NCBI GenBank assembly: GCA_000775715.1
Contig: JRWQ01000016.1
Span: forward strand, 19,394-83,393
Reading direction: 5' to 3'
Length of the DNA stretch: 64,000 bases
DNA from: Vibrio tubiashii
Lineage (GTDB): Bacteria > Pseudomonadota > Gammaproteobacteria > Enterobacterales > Vibrionaceae
In this document: piece by piece, positions 30,359-39,761 of the stretch
How positions within the stretch are numbered: the stretch's first letter is position 1
How the letters are laid out: every line of letters begins with the position of its first letter
Notes under the pieces: generated by a model
Databases searched by the model: none
What the model was told of the DNA's origin: nothing
Seen by the model: only the letters and a program-made list of their open reading frames with translations
Made by a program: the position numbers and the translations under genes

Positions 30359-30553
30359 ATGTTGACAGCGTTAGATCGTTTAACTATTTACTCAGTGCTG
30401 TGTTTTATCTCATTTTGTGCCCTTGTTTTACGTTCACCAACCGGCTCTTCGTCTTTTATGCCTTTGCTCGGCATGGGGGCGACAGTCGTAGGGATTTGGC
30501 TTGAGATGCATCGCTGGCCGAGTGCATCTGAAGAAAAAGAAAACGAGCTGTAG
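30359..30553 (+). CDS. Small membrane protein of unknown function
   Basis: A 64-residue protein with two hydrophobic segments (LTIYSVLCFISFCALVL and MPLLGMGATVVGIWLEM) and a charged tail. The ATG at 30359 has a strong AGGGGAG Shine-Dalgarno; an upstream in-frame start at 30332 lacks one. It is divergent from tusA and followed by a terminator at 30630. I do not recognise the family. Confidence 0.7.
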   Translation: MLTALDRLTIYSVLCFISFCALVLRSPTGSSSFMPLLGMGATVVGIWLEMHRWPSASEEKENEL

Positions 30554-30629
30554 CGCTTCCAACTACATTTCGTTTTTTACCACTACGCTCAACTACATTC
30601 CGACACTATCCCCAGTTTTCTTGGGCTTC

Positions 30630-30654
30630 CCCGCTGAAAAGCGGGATTTTTTTT
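30630..30654 (+). terminator. Terminator after the small membrane protein gene
   Basis: CCCGCT-GAAA-AGCGGG, a 6-bp stem with a GNRA tetraloop and an eight-T run. Confidence 0.92.
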
Positions 30655-30696
30655 GCCTGAAAAAGGTACAATTATCTCATCTCCTGCAAAATAAAT

Positions 30697-31647
30697 GTGG
30701 TTAATGTGGAACTTGAAGATATCTACCGCCGAGATCTCAACCTATTGGTTGCGCTGCGAGTGCTCATTGAGGAGTGCAGCGTCAGCAAAGCGGCAAGCCG
30801 CCTTAATCTTAGTCAGTCAGCAATGAGCCGTGTGTTAGGCCGTTTGCGTAATATGTTGGGTGATCCGCTATTTACTCGCCAAGGTCAGCACCTTGTTCCG
30901 ACAGAGAAAGCTCTGGAGATCGATCGTAGTCTAGGCGAGCCACTAGAATCTTTACGCCAGTTACTCTCGCCAATCGAGTTTGAACCCCATAGCTGCGATC
31001 AGACGTTTAATATCGCGACCACCGACTACGCGATGCAAACCATCTTACCTTTTGCTCTGCCGCGTATTTATCAAGAAGCGCCTAACGTTTCGTTTAACTT
31101 TCTACCACTTCAACACGACAGACTGGCAGACCAGTTGACCTATGAGGGGGCCGACCTTGCGATATGCCGCCCGATTGGGCCTGTCGAGCCATTGCGCAGT
31201 GAAATATTGGGTCGTGTTGGTGTATTGTGTTTACTGTCAAAACAGCACCCTCTAGCAGCTCAAGAGCTGCACTTAGAAGACTACCTTAACTATCCACATG
31301 CGATGATCGCCATCAGTGATGGGGTCAAGGCGTTGATAGAAGGGGCGCTTATTGATCTACCTAAGCGCAAAATGGTACTACGCGCTTACCACTTAGAAGC
31401 CGCGCTTGCGATAGTCGATACTATGCCGTTGATTATTACCGTTCCGGCTGATTTGGCTTACTTAGTCGCAGAGCGCTACGACCTAGTGATCAAGCCTCTA
31501 CCGTTTCAGTTTACACCGTTCGATTATTCTATGATTTGGCATCCACGTTGTGAGCATTCACCAGCCCAAGAGTGGCTACGTGGGATCGTAAAGGAAGAGT
31601 GTGGTCGCCTAATTGCCAAACGTATTGAGGATATAGGGCTAGATTGA
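30697..31647 (+). CDS. LysR-family transcriptional regulator
   Basis: A regulator of up to 316 residues. The N-terminal winged helix-turn-helix is clear (DLNLLVALRVLIEECSVSKA, then LNLSQSAMSRVLGRLRNMLG and DPLFTRQGQHLVPTEKA), followed by a periplasmic-binding-like effector domain. Two GTG starts (30697, 30706) are possible, neither with a clear Shine-Dalgarno. It is convergent with acuI. Target and ligand are unknown. Confidence 0.9.
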   Translation: MVNVELEDIYRRDLNLLVALRVLIEECSVSKAASRLNLSQSAMSRVLGRLRNMLGDPLFTRQGQHLVPTEKALEIDRSLGEPLESLRQLLSPIEFEPHSCDQTFNIATTDYAMQTILPFALPRIYQEAPNVSFNFLPLQHDRLADQLTYEGADLAICRPIGPVEPLRSEILGRVGVLCLLSKQHPLAAQELHLEDYLNYPHAMIAISDGVKALIEGALIDLPKRKMVLRAYHLEAALAIVDTMPLIITVPADLAYLVAERYDLVIKPLPFQFTPFDYSMIWHPRCEHSPAQEWLRGIVKEECGRLIAKRIEDIGLD

Positions 31648-31669
31648 CTTATTAAGCGGCTGCGTTTTT

Positions 31670-31781
31670 AAATAACCTGAATCAACATTGCTTCCCAAGC
31701 CGCTTGAGAGTCGCGACTCTTGCTGACGAGTGCAGGGCTATTTCTGCGCATACTTGTCCGCAATGTCAATACAGGTTATTT
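31670..31781. repeat. Structured inverted-repeat element between lysR and acuI
   Basis: The arms 31670-31691 and 31760-31781 match as inverted repeats at 17 of 22 positions (AAATAACCTG... with ...CAGGTTATTT). Between them is a perfect 14-bp palindrome AGAGTCGCGACTCT (31707-31720). A second pair, AAGCGGCT (31654-31661) and AGCCGCTT (31698-31705), overlaps the structure. It could be a bidirectional terminator or a small dispersed element; no T-run of the usual kind follows. Confidence 0.6.
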
Positions 31782-31796
31782 CTGTTTGAGGTTAAC

Positions 31797-32777
31797 TTAT
31801 AGCTTAATTACCACGCGGCCCGTTACTTGGCCATTGGTAATGTCTTCAGCGTATTTGGGTGCTTCTGCTAGTTCTACTTCAGTACATGCTTGCTCGAAGT
31901 AGCTCTCTGGTAGTAGCTCAACTAGCTTCTCCCATGCCGCGATGCGTTTGTCTGTTGGGCACATTACTGAATCGACACCTTGCAGACGAACATTTCGCAA
32001 AATGAATGGCATTACCGTTGTTGGTAGGTCAAAACCACCCGCTAGGCCACATGCCGCTACCGCGCTGTTGTAATCCATCTGCGCCAAAACTTTCGCTAGT
32101 ACTTTGCTGCCGACAGTGTCTACCGCGCCTGCCCACACTTGTTTTTCAAGTGGACGTGCTGGCTCTTCAAACTCGGTACGGTCGATGATGCGGCTTGCTC
32201 CTAGCTTTTCTAGTAGTGGGCCATTTTGCTCAACACGGCCTGTTAATGCGGCAACCTTGTAGCCAAGCTCAGCAAGTAGAGTGACCGCTACAGAGCCCAC
32301 ACCGCCACTTGCGCCAGTTACTAGAACTTCACCATCTTCAGGCTTAACACCTGCATCGAGTAGAGCTTGGACACACAGCATGCCCGTAAAACCTGCGGTG
32401 CCGACCATCATCGCTTTTTTGCTGTCTAGGCCTTTTGGTAGTGGTACTAGCCAATCTGCTTTTAGGCGTGCACGTTGCGCCATACCGCCCCAGTGGTTTT
32501 CACCCACGCCCCAGCCGGTTAGAACTACTTTATCACCAGCTTGGTAACGGCCATCTTCAGAGTTAACCACAGTGCCTGCTAAATCGATACCCGGAACCAT
32601 TGGGAAGTTGCGGATGATTTTGCCTTTTCCCGTAATGGCCAAACCGTCTTTGTAGTTTAGTGATGAGTAGTCCACATCGATCAGCACTTCGCCTTCTGGT
32701 AGTTGTGTCTCATCGATCTGTTCGATGGTAGCGATAGTGCGTTTTTCTTCTTGGTTTAGGATCAGTGCGTTGAACAT
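31797..32777 (-). CDS. acuI: MDR-family acrylyl-CoA reductase AcuI/YhdH
   Basis: NADPH-dependent medium-chain reductase of 326 residues. The N-terminus has SLNYKDGLAITGKGKI, PMVPGIDLAGTV and GWGVGENHWGGMAQRA, and the nucleotide-binding loop is VTGASGGVGSVAV. These match the AcuI/YhdH group, which reduces acryloyl-CoA, a toxic intermediate of DMSP and propionate metabolism. It is monocistronic, between the ilv terminator and the convergent lysR. Confidence 0.9.
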   Translation of the reverse strand: MFNALILNQEEKRTIATIEQIDETQLPEGEVLIDVDYSSLNYKDGLAITGKGKIIRNFPMVPGIDLAGTVVNSEDGRYQAGDKVVLTGWGVGENHWGGMAQRARLKADWLVPLPKGLDSKKAMMVGTAGFTGMLCVQALLDAGVKPEDGEVLVTGASGGVGSVAVTLLAELGYKVAALTGRVEQNGPLLEKLGASRIIDRTEFEEPARPLEKQVWAGAVDTVGSKVLAKVLAQMDYNSAVAACGLAGGFDLPTTVMPFILRNVRLQGVDSVMCPTDKRIAAWEKLVELLPESYFEQACTEVELAEAPKYAEDITNGQVTGRVVIKL

Positions 32778-32921
32778 AATGGTCTCCAGGACTCAGTAGC
32801 AAACATTTTTAACTGAACAGAGTGTAGATCTAAAACGGATATGACAAAAATGAAACTTTAGCATTATATTTATGCGCATCACGCATTTTGACCAAAGTAT
32901 AAGCGGAAAGCAAAATTGTTA

Positions 32922-32954
32922 GGAAAAGCCCCTAAGTGAACTACTTAAGGGCTT
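32922..32954 (-). terminator. Terminator of the ilvGMEDA operon
   Basis: AAGCCCCTAAGT / ACTTAAGGGCTT form a 12-bp stem with one mismatch and a 5-nt loop, followed by TTTTCC on the minus strand, just past the ilvA stop. Confidence 0.82.
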
Positions 32955-32965
32955 GATGACTAGGC

Positions 32966-34495
32966 TTAAGAGAGGAAGAACTGATACGACGGGTTGTCGG
33001 TTTCATCCTTGCATTGATAGCCGAGCTCGCGTAGATGAGCAGAGAAGCGCGATAGATCAGATTCATCCAGCTCAAATCCACACAGCACACGGCCATAGTC
33101 GGCACCATGGTTACGGTAGTTGAACAAACTGATATTCCAGTGAGTGCCAAGTGTACTTAAGAACTTAAGCAGTGCGCCTGGGTACTCTGGGAACTCAAAG
33201 CTGTACAAACGTTCTTTGAGTGGTTTTGATGGTTTTCCGCCAATCATATAACGGACGTGCAGTTTCGCCATTTCATCGTCAGACAGATCAACAACCGGAT
33301 AACCACCTTCACGGAGGTCATGAATGATGTGGTCTAACTCTTCCTGGCCTCCTTGCAAGCGTACACCGACAAAAATGTTAGCCAGTGAATCGTCGTTGTA
33401 GCGATAGTTAAACTCTGTCACGGCTCGGCCACCTATCAGGTTGCAGAACTCAAAGAAAGCGCCTTGACGCTCAGGGATGGTGACAGCCAGTAAGCCTTCA
33501 CGTTTTTCACCTAGCTCACAACGCTCTGAAACATAGCGCAAGCCGTGGAAGTTAGTATTGGCACCAGAGAGAACCGTACCTAGGTTGCAGTCCTTCAGTT
33601 GGTTTTGTTCGGCATACTTTTTCAGCCCTGCTAGTGCTAGTGCCCCTGAAGGCTCGGCAATCGCACGAGTGTCCTCAAAGATATCTTTCACTGCTGCGCA
33701 AATTTCATCGCTTGAAACCGAGATATGCCCATCAATGTATTTTTGGCATAAGCGGAAGGTTTCTTCACCGATACGCTTAACCGCAACACCATCAGCGAAC
33801 ATACTGACTTGGTCAAGAACCACTGGTTCACCAGCATCTAGCGCGGCTTTTAAACAAGCTGAGTCTTCGGGTTCAACGGCAATTACTTTGATTTCTGGCA
33901 TTAGCTGCTTAACCAATACTGCAACCCCAGCAGCAAGACCGCCACCACCAACAGGAACGAAGATATGGTCGAGGTGACCATTCTGCTGCAACATCTCCAT
34001 ACCGATGGTGCCTTGCCCTGCGATGACCAGTGGGTGATCGAATGGTGGTACGAAAGTATAACCATTCTCGGCGGATAGACGCTCTGCTTCTGCTTTCGCT
34101 TCATCAAAGTTGCTACCGTGCAGTACTACGTTTCCACCGAAGCCACGCACCGCCTCTACTTTGATGTCTGGCGTGGTTTTTGGCATCACGATAGTGGTCT
34201 TGATACCGAGCTTAGTGCCAGAAAGTGCCATGCCTTGAGCATGGTTACCTGCAGAAGCGGCAATGACACCTGCAGATTTTTGCTCATCGGTTAGGCTTGC
34301 CACCATGTTGTAAGCACCACGCAGCTTAAACGAGTGAACCGGCTGGCGGTCTTCACGTTTGATCTGTACGTTATTGCCAATACGCGCGGCGAGACGAGGC
34401 ATCTCTTGCAATGGCGTAACCGTTGCCACTTCATAGACTGGAGCTCTTAAGATCTGGCGCAGGTAATCTGCGCCAGTTTGTTTAGTCAGAGTCAT
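32966..34495 (-). CDS. ilvA: Threonine deaminase (biosynthetic) IlvA
   Basis: PLP enzyme converting threonine to 2-oxobutanoate, the first step to isoleucine; 509 residues. The PLP lysine is in HSFKLRGAYNM (K57), with the glycine loop GGGGLAAGVAV later. Two ACT-like regulatory domains fill about 325-509, the form inhibited by isoleucine. It is the last gene of ilvGMEDA and starts 3 nt after the ilvD stop. Confidence 0.98.
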   Translation of the reverse strand: MTLTKQTGADYLRQILRAPVYEVATVTPLQEMPRLAARIGNNVQIKREDRQPVHSFKLRGAYNMVASLTDEQKSAGVIAASAGNHAQGMALSGTKLGIKTTIVMPKTTPDIKVEAVRGFGGNVVLHGSNFDEAKAEAERLSAENGYTFVPPFDHPLVIAGQGTIGMEMLQQNGHLDHIFVPVGGGGLAAGVAVLVKQLMPEIKVIAVEPEDSACLKAALDAGEPVVLDQVSMFADGVAVKRIGEETFRLCQKYIDGHISVSSDEICAAVKDIFEDTRAIAEPSGALALAGLKKYAEQNQLKDCNLGTVLSGANTNFHGLRYVSERCELGEKREGLLAVTIPERQGAFFEFCNLIGGRAVTEFNYRYNDDSLANIFVGVRLQGGQEELDHIIHDLREGGYPVVDLSDDEMAKLHVRYMIGGKPSKPLKERLYSFEFPEYPGALLKFLSTLGTHWNISLFNYRNHGADYGRVLCGFELDESDLSRFSAHLRELGYQCKDETDNPSYQFFLS

Positions 34496-34498
34496 AAG

Positions 34499-36340
34499 CT
34501 AGCCCTCTAGCTTAGATTTGTCTCGTACTGCACCTTTGTCAGCACTGGTCGCCATACTTGCGTAAGCTTTTAGTGCAAATGAAACTTCACGTTGACGGTC
34601 AACGGGCTTCCAGCCCAACTCGTCTTGTTTTGCACGGCGCTCAGCAAGTTCTTGTTCAGAAACTTCTAGAGAAATTGAACGGTTTGGAATATCAATCGCG
34701 ATAATATCGCCTTGTTGAACCAGACCAATTGCGCCGCCGTTTGCCGCTTCTGGTGAAGCGTGACCGATTGAGAGGCCAGAAGTACCACCAGAGAAACGTC
34801 CATCAGTTAGTAGCGCACACTCTTTGCCTAGCCCCATCGACTTAAGGTAAGTGGTTGGGTAAAGCATCTCTTGCATGCCCGGACCACCTTTAGGGCCTTC
34901 GTAACGGATAATAACCACATCACCCGCTTTAACTTGGCCACCTAAGATACCTTCAACCGCATCTTCTTGGCTTTCAAAGACTACAGCAGGGCCAGTGAAC
35001 TTAAGGATGCTTTCATCTACACCCGCGGTCTTAACAATACAGCCATCAAGCGCAATGTTACCCGATAATACGGCTAGACCACCTTCTTGACTAAAGGCGT
35101 TGTCTTTAGCGCGGATACAGCCATCGACACGGTCATCATCAAGACGCTCCCAACGACAATCTTGTGAGAAGGCTTTAGTGGTACGGATACCGGCAGGGCC
35201 AGCACGGAAGAACTTCAGTACCTCTTCGTCTTCAGTTTGAATGATGTCGTACTTCGCGAGCTGCTCTTTCATTGACAGACCAAGTACCGTGCGAGCCTCA
35301 TTGTGCAGAAGACCTGCGCGATCCAATTCACCTAGGATAGCCATAACACCACCCGCGCGGTGAACGTCTTCCATGTGATATTTCTGCGTTGATGGCGCAA
35401 CTTTACATAGGTGAGGTACTTGGCGAGATAGGCGGTCGATATCTTCCATATCGAAGTCCACGTCACCTTCTTGTGCTGCTGCGAGTAAATGTAAGATAGT
35501 GTTAGTTGAACCACCCATTGCGATATCGAGTGCCATTGCGTTCTCGAATGCATCAAAAGTCGCAATGTTGCGAGGTAGGGCAGACTCATCATCTTGCTCG
35601 TAGTAGCGACGCGTCAGTTCAACGATGCGCTTACCTGCGTTGATAAATAGTGCTTCGCGGTCTGCGTGCGTTGCTAGCATTGAGCCGTTACCCGGCTGAG
35701 ACAGACCGAGCGCTTCGGTTAGGCAGTTCATCGAGTTTGCCGTAAACATACCTGAACATGATCCACATGTTGGACATGCACTGCGTTCAATTTGCTCACT
35801 CTGCTCGTCCGATACTTTCGGGTCTGCGCCTTGGATCATCGCATCAACCAAGTCGAGTTTGATTAGCTGATCAGAAAGCTTGGTTTTACCTGCTTCCATT
35901 GGACCACCAGAGACAAAAATGACCGGAATGTTGAGGCGCATAGACGCCATTAGCATCCCTGGAGTGATTTTGTCACAGTTGGAGATACATACCATGGCAT
36001 CGGCACAGTGGGCGTTAACCATGTACTCTACTGAGTCGGCAATCAGTTCACGTGACGGCAGTGAGTAGAGCATGCCGCCGTGACCCATTGCGATACCATC
36101 ATCTACAGCGATGGTGTTGAACTCTTTGGCGATACCGCCTGCTTTTTCGATTTCGCGTGCAACCAATTGGCCCATATCTTTAAGGTGAACGTGGCCTGGT
36201 ACAAACTGAGTAAATGAGTTTACTACCGCGATAATCGGCTTACCGAAGTCTTCGTCTTTAACGCCCGTGGCACGCCATAAAGCGCGCGCACCGGCCATAT
36301 TGCGTCCGTGTGTTGTGGTTGCTGATCTATATTTAGGCAT
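34499..36340 (-). CDS. ilvD: Dihydroxy-acid dehydratase IlvD
   Basis: Iron-sulfur dehydratase acting late in valine, isoleucine and leucine synthesis; 613 residues. Cluster and active-site signatures include [32 protein letters not shown] and [14 protein letters not shown]. Length and order are standard. Fourth gene of the operon, 30 nt after ilvE. Confidence 0.98.
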   Translation of the reverse strand: MPKYRSATTTHGRNMAGARALWRATGVKDEDFGKPIIAVVNSFTQFVPGHVHLKDMGQLVAREIEKAGGIAKEFNTIAVDDGIAMGHGGMLYSLPSRELIADSVEYMVNAHCADAMVCISNCDKITPGMLMASMRLNIPVIFVSGGPMEAGKTKLSDQLIKLDLVDAMIQGADPKVSDEQSEQIERSACPTCGSCSGMFTANSMNCLTEALGLSQPGNGSMLATHADREALFINAGKRIVELTRRYYEQDDESALPRNIATFDAFENAMALDIAMGGSTNTILHLLAAAQEGDVDFDMEDIDRLSRQVPHLCKVAPSTQKYHMEDVHRAGGVMAILGELDRAGLLHNEARTVLGLSMKEQLAKYDIIQTEDEEVLKFFRAGPAGIRTTKAFSQDCRWERLDDDRVDGCIRAKDNAFSQEGGLAVLSGNIALDGCIVKTAGVDESILKFTGPAVVFESQEDAVEGILGGQVKAGDVVIIRYEGPKGGPGMQEMLYPTTYLKSMGLGKECALLTDGRFSGGTSGLSIGHASPEAANGGAIGLVQQGDIIAIDIPNRSISLEVSEQELAERRAKQDELGWKPVDRQREVSFALKAYASMATSADKGAVRDKSKLEG

Positions 36341-36370
36341 TGTGTTACTTCCTATATTTGCCGGTGCTTT

Positions 36371-37318
36371 TTAAGCTTTGTCTGCGTCTTGTGGGTAAAC
36401 GTAATCGAGCCAACCCCATTTGTCTTCGGTGGTGCCATTGAATAGGCCGAAGTAAGCTTCTTGGAGCTCTTTGGTTATTGGGCCACGCTTACCGCAACCA
36501 ACTTCAATCTTATCGATAGTAGCAACAGGAACGACCTCTGCTGCAGTACCTGTCATAAAGACTTCGTCGGCTAGGTAGAGCGCTTCACGGGCAATGTTTG
36601 CTTCACGCACTTCATAACCACGATCACGAGCAATAGTCATAATTGAATCACGAGTGATACCCGGAAGGATTGCGCTCGTCGCTGGAGGCGTAGTAATCAC
36701 GCCATCTTTGATAACGAAGATGTTTTCACCTGCACCTTCAGAAAGGTAGCCATCAACGCTAAGTGCGATACCTTCATCGTAACCATGGCGACGAGCTTCA
36801 CCACCAACTAGTAGTGAAGATAGGTAGTTACCACCGGCTTTCGCCGCAGTAGGGATAGTGTTTGGCGCTGCGCGATTCCAGCTAGAGATCATTGCATCAA
36901 CACCTTTTTCTAGTGCTTCTTCGCCTAGGTAAGAACCCCAAGGGAAGGCTGCGATGATGAGATCCATTTCAGTATCTGCTGGTGGGCACACGCCTAAACC
37001 AACATTGCCAACAAAACCTAGTGGACGAATGTAGGCATTATCAAGTTTGTTCTGACGCAGAGTTTCACGGGTTGCTTCCATGATCTCTTCAACCGTGTAT
37101 GGGATAGGGAAGCGATAAATTTTCGCGGAATCTTTTAGACGTTTTGCGTGCTCTAAATGGCGGAAGACAATTGGGCCTTTTGGTGTGTTATAGCAGCGCA
37201 CGCCTTCAAATACTGAAGTACCGTAGTGCATTGCGTGAGTTAGCACGTGCACGTTGGCGTCTGCCCAAGGAACCATTTCACCATTAAACCAAATGTAGTC
37301 TGCTGTTTTTGTAGCCAT
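36371..37318 (-). CDS. ilvE: Branched-chain amino-acid aminotransferase IlvE
   Basis: PLP class IV aminotransferase for the final step to valine, leucine and isoleucine; 315 residues. Visible marks are MHYGTSVFEGVRCY, the PLP lysine region AAKAGGNYLSSLLV, SEGAGENIFVIKDG and FMTGTAAEVVPV. Third gene of the operon, 11 nt after ilvM. Confidence 0.98.
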   Translation of the reverse strand: MATKTADYIWFNGEMVPWADANVHVLTHAMHYGTSVFEGVRCYNTPKGPIVFRHLEHAKRLKDSAKIYRFPIPYTVEEIMEATRETLRQNKLDNAYIRPLGFVGNVGLGVCPPADTEMDLIIAAFPWGSYLGEEALEKGVDAMISSWNRAAPNTIPTAAKAGGNYLSSLLVGGEARRHGYDEGIALSVDGYLSEGAGENIFVIKDGVITTPPATSAILPGITRDSIMTIARDRGYEVREANIAREALYLADEVFMTGTAAEVVPVATIDKIEVGCGKRGPITKELQEAYFGLFNGTTEDKWGWLDYVYPQDADKA

Positions 37319-37329
37319 TATTGCCTTCC

Positions 37330-37614
37330 TTATGCACTAATTTTTTGCTGTAAATTGTTGTTTGGGAGTTGGTCATTCGCAATTTGCGTGACTTCAACAG
37401 TTCTTACGTCCCAAAGCTTCTCTATTTGATTGGTCAGAAATGAGATCGGTCGGTCACTATCAACAATGATCTCCACGCTAGCGACTTTGCTTTCGTGGTT
37501 CTGGGTACCCGCTACCTGTTTAACGGTAAAACCGCGATGACGTACCACGCGAAGAACACGTTCTAACAGTACTGGCTTATCATCAGCCTTAATATCGATT
37601 AAGTATCTTTCCAT
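37330..37614 (-). CDS. ilvM: Acetolactate synthase II small (regulatory) subunit IlvM
   Basis: ACT-domain regulatory subunit of 94 residues starting MERYLIDIKADDKPVLLERV. The open frame extends upstream to 37650 inside ilvG, but the ATG at 37614, one base after the ilvG stop, matches the family. It pairs with IlvG. Confidence 0.94.
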   Translation of the reverse strand: MERYLIDIKADDKPVLLERVLRVVRHRGFTVKQVAGTQNHESKVASVEIIVDSDRPISFLTNQIEKLWDVRTVEVTQIANDQLPNNNLQQKISA

Positions 37615-37615
37615 G

Positions 37616-39262
37616 TTAGGTGTTCTCCAGCATTTCATTGTTCGATGCACCTGGCGGTACTAGCGGCCATACATTCTCTTCTTCGTCGATGAGGACGTGA
37701 AGTAGATAGGACGTCTTACTTTCTAGCATTTCTTTCAGCGCTGGCTCAACCTCTTCTTTCTTAGTGATGGTTTTGCCAGGAATATCAAATGCTTTTGCTA
37801 GCATAACGAAATCAGGGTTGTCATCGAGGATGGTTTCACTGTGGCGACCATCAAAGAACAGGGATTGCCATTGACGAACCATACCTAAACGTTGGTTATT
37901 CAGTAGTACCACTTTTACCGGAATCTGGCGACGTTTAAGTGTGCCAAGTTCTTGAATGTTCATCATGAATGAGCCATCACCAGTGATCAGGATAGACTGG
38001 TCATCAGGACGAGCAACCGCAGCCCCCATAGCGGCCGGTAGTCCAAAGCCCATGGTGCCTAAGCCTGCTGATGTGATGAAGTTTTGCGGTTCACGAGGCT
38101 GAATGTGCTGCGCTGCCCACATTTGGTGCTGGCCAACGTCGGTGGAAACGATTGAGCTGTCTGGCATTAGGTCAGATAGCTGCTTCAATAGTCCCGGAGC
38201 GTAGATAAGCTCACCTGGGTGATCGTAGCGCCACTTGAACCCACTACGCAGGCTTTCACTGTGTTTTACCCAAGGTGTAATGTCTTGAGTCAGCTCTAGT
38301 TGAGGAAGAACGGCGGGTATTTCACCACGAACCGGAGCATTAGCTTGGCGCAGCTTGTGGATTTCAGCAGCATCGATGTCGATGTGAATCACTTTGGCAT
38401 TTGGAGCAAAAGTATCAAGCTTGCCAGTCACGCGGTCATCGAAACGTGCGCCAACGGCAATCAGCAGGTCACACTCTTGAACAACTAGGTTAGCTGCTTT
38501 GGTGCCGTGCATACCTAACATGCCCAAATAGTGTGGGTCATGACGTTCGATGGTGCCTAAACCTTTTAGCGTGCTCACTGAAGGCATAGGGTTTAAGCGT
38601 AGGAATTCACGTACTGAGTCAGTGGCATGACCAAGCTGTACACCACCGCCAACATAAAGCACTGGGCGCGAGCTTTGTGATAGTAGCTGTTGTGCTTTAG
38701 ACACAGCTTCTTGGCTTGCTAGAGGCATTGCTGGTGGTGAAAAAGGAGGAAGAAGGTGAACAGGCGCTTGGCCTAATTGAACATCTTTTGCAATGTCGAC
38801 AATAACAGGGCCAGGGCGGCCTGTTTTTGCTACTTCAAATGCTTCTGCAAGTGTAGGTGCAAGCTCGTTGATGTCGGTCACTAGGTAGCTGTGTTTCGTA
38901 CATGATAGTGACATGCCGATGACATCCATCTCCTGGAAGGCATCAGTACCGATATGAGAACTGGCAACCTGTCCCGTGATGGCGACGAGTGGGATAGAGT
39001 CCATAAAGGCATCTGCTAAGCCCGTCACTAGGTTGGTTGCGCCTGGCCCAGATGTTGCCATACACACAGCCACATTTTGAGTCGAGCGAGCCATCCCAAT
39101 CGCTGCCATTGCCGCACCTTGTTCGTGTCGACATAGGATGTGTTCGACGCCGCCATCATAGAGGGCATCGTAGATTGGCATGATGGCACCGCCCGGGTAA
39201 CCAAATACAGTTTTAATTCCTTGCTGCTTTAAGGCGGCAACGACTAACTCGGCACCTGTCAT
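37616..39262 (-). CDS. ilvG: Acetolactate synthase II large subunit IlvG
   Basis: ThDP enzyme that makes acetolactate and acetohydroxybutyrate; 548 residues. The N-terminus has [20 protein letters not shown] with the ThDP glutamate region HEQGAAMAA, and the ThDP-binding motif is [17 protein letters not shown]. The frame is intact, unlike E. coli K-12 ilvG. It is the first structural gene after the ilvL leader and its attenuator. Confidence 0.98.
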   Translation of the reverse strand: MTGAELVVAALKQQGIKTVFGYPGGAIMPIYDALYDGGVEHILCRHEQGAAMAAIGMARSTQNVAVCMATSGPGATNLVTGLADAFMDSIPLVAITGQVASSHIGTDAFQEMDVIGMSLSCTKHSYLVTDINELAPTLAEAFEVAKTGRPGPVIVDIAKDVQLGQAPVHLLPPFSPPAMPLASQEAVSKAQQLLSQSSRPVLYVGGGVQLGHATDSVREFLRLNPMPSVSTLKGLGTIERHDPHYLGMLGMHGTKAANLVVQECDLLIAVGARFDDRVTGKLDTFAPNAKVIHIDIDAAEIHKLRQANAPVRGEIPAVLPQLELTQDITPWVKHSESLRSGFKWRYDHPGELIYAPGLLKQLSDLMPDSSIVSTDVGQHQMWAAQHIQPREPQNFITSAGLGTMGFGLPAAMGAAVARPDDQSILITGDGSFMMNIQELGTLKRRQIPVKVVLLNNQRLGMVRQWQSLFFDGRHSETILDDNPDFVMLAKAFDIPGKTITKKEEVEPALKEMLESKTSYLLHVLIDEEENVWPLVPPGASNNEMLENT

Positions 39263-39407
39263 TGTGAGCCCCCTTTAAGCATTTTTTGATATTGCGTTGT
39301 GTTGCACGTCATGTGCGCTCCCGTTCTTCCTATAGCTCTTGTTTTCCAAGCTTTATAAAAATGTCTGCCAAATTTTTAGCGTGCTAGGATCAACAGACCC
39401 TAATTGT

Positions 39408-39443
39408 AAAAAACCCCCGGACTTTTCAGTGCGGGGGTTTTTT
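39408..39443 (-). terminator. ilv operon attenuator terminator
   Basis: AAAAAACCCCCG / CGGGGGTTTTTT, a 12-bp perfect stem with a 12-nt loop and U-run, lies between ilvL and ilvG on the minus strand. With the branched-chain-rich leader peptide it forms a classic attenuator. Confidence 0.93.
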
Positions 39444-39454
39444 TGAATCTGTGG

Positions 39455-39544
39455 TTATTTTTCGCCCACTCTACCCCGCGCGGTGTCAATAATGACCACG
39501 ATAATCAGGACAATCAGTGCGTTAATGCGGGCGTTAAAGTTCAT
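39455..39544 (-). CDS. ilvL: ilv operon leader peptide
   Basis: A 29-codon frame, too short for routine ORF calling. The peptide starts MNFNARINA, runs through LIVLIIVVII and ends ARGRVGEK. Ten consecutive Leu, Ile or Val codons would stall ribosomes when charged branched-chain tRNAs are scarce, letting transcription pass the terminator at 39408-39443 into ilvGMEDA. The Shine-Dalgarno (AAAGA) is modest. Confidence 0.9.
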   Translation of the reverse strand: MNFNARINALIVLIIVVIIDTARGRVGEK

Positions 39545-39725
39545 TGTTATTTCTTTAGTTATCTGTGCTTATTTGGGCACGAAAATGTTTGCGTCTCTAG
39601 TGGTAACATACATTTCCGCTAAATGACAAGCAAAAACTCATTCTTTTTTCACATTCTTTCATCAACTCTTCAAGCTATATAACAACCTTGATAACTAAAA
39701 CGATGAACTATCAAGGGAATAAATA

Positions 39726-39761
39726 ATGAGTCAGAAAAGGATGATTTTTAAATGGGCTTAG
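39726..39761 (+). CDS. Possible 11-codon upstream ORF overlapping the comM start
   Basis: ATG at 39726 follows AAGGGA at a good distance and encodes MSQKRMIFKWA, ending in TAG at 39759-39761. That places the stop just inside the comM frame (ATG 39752). It could couple or limit comM translation. It may also be chance. Confidence 0.35.
   Translation: MSQKRMIFKWA

Noticed and set aside
36047..36055. TTCACGTGA and other CACGTG sites as parS
   Set aside because: The flanks do not extend the palindrome to the 16-bp parS form.
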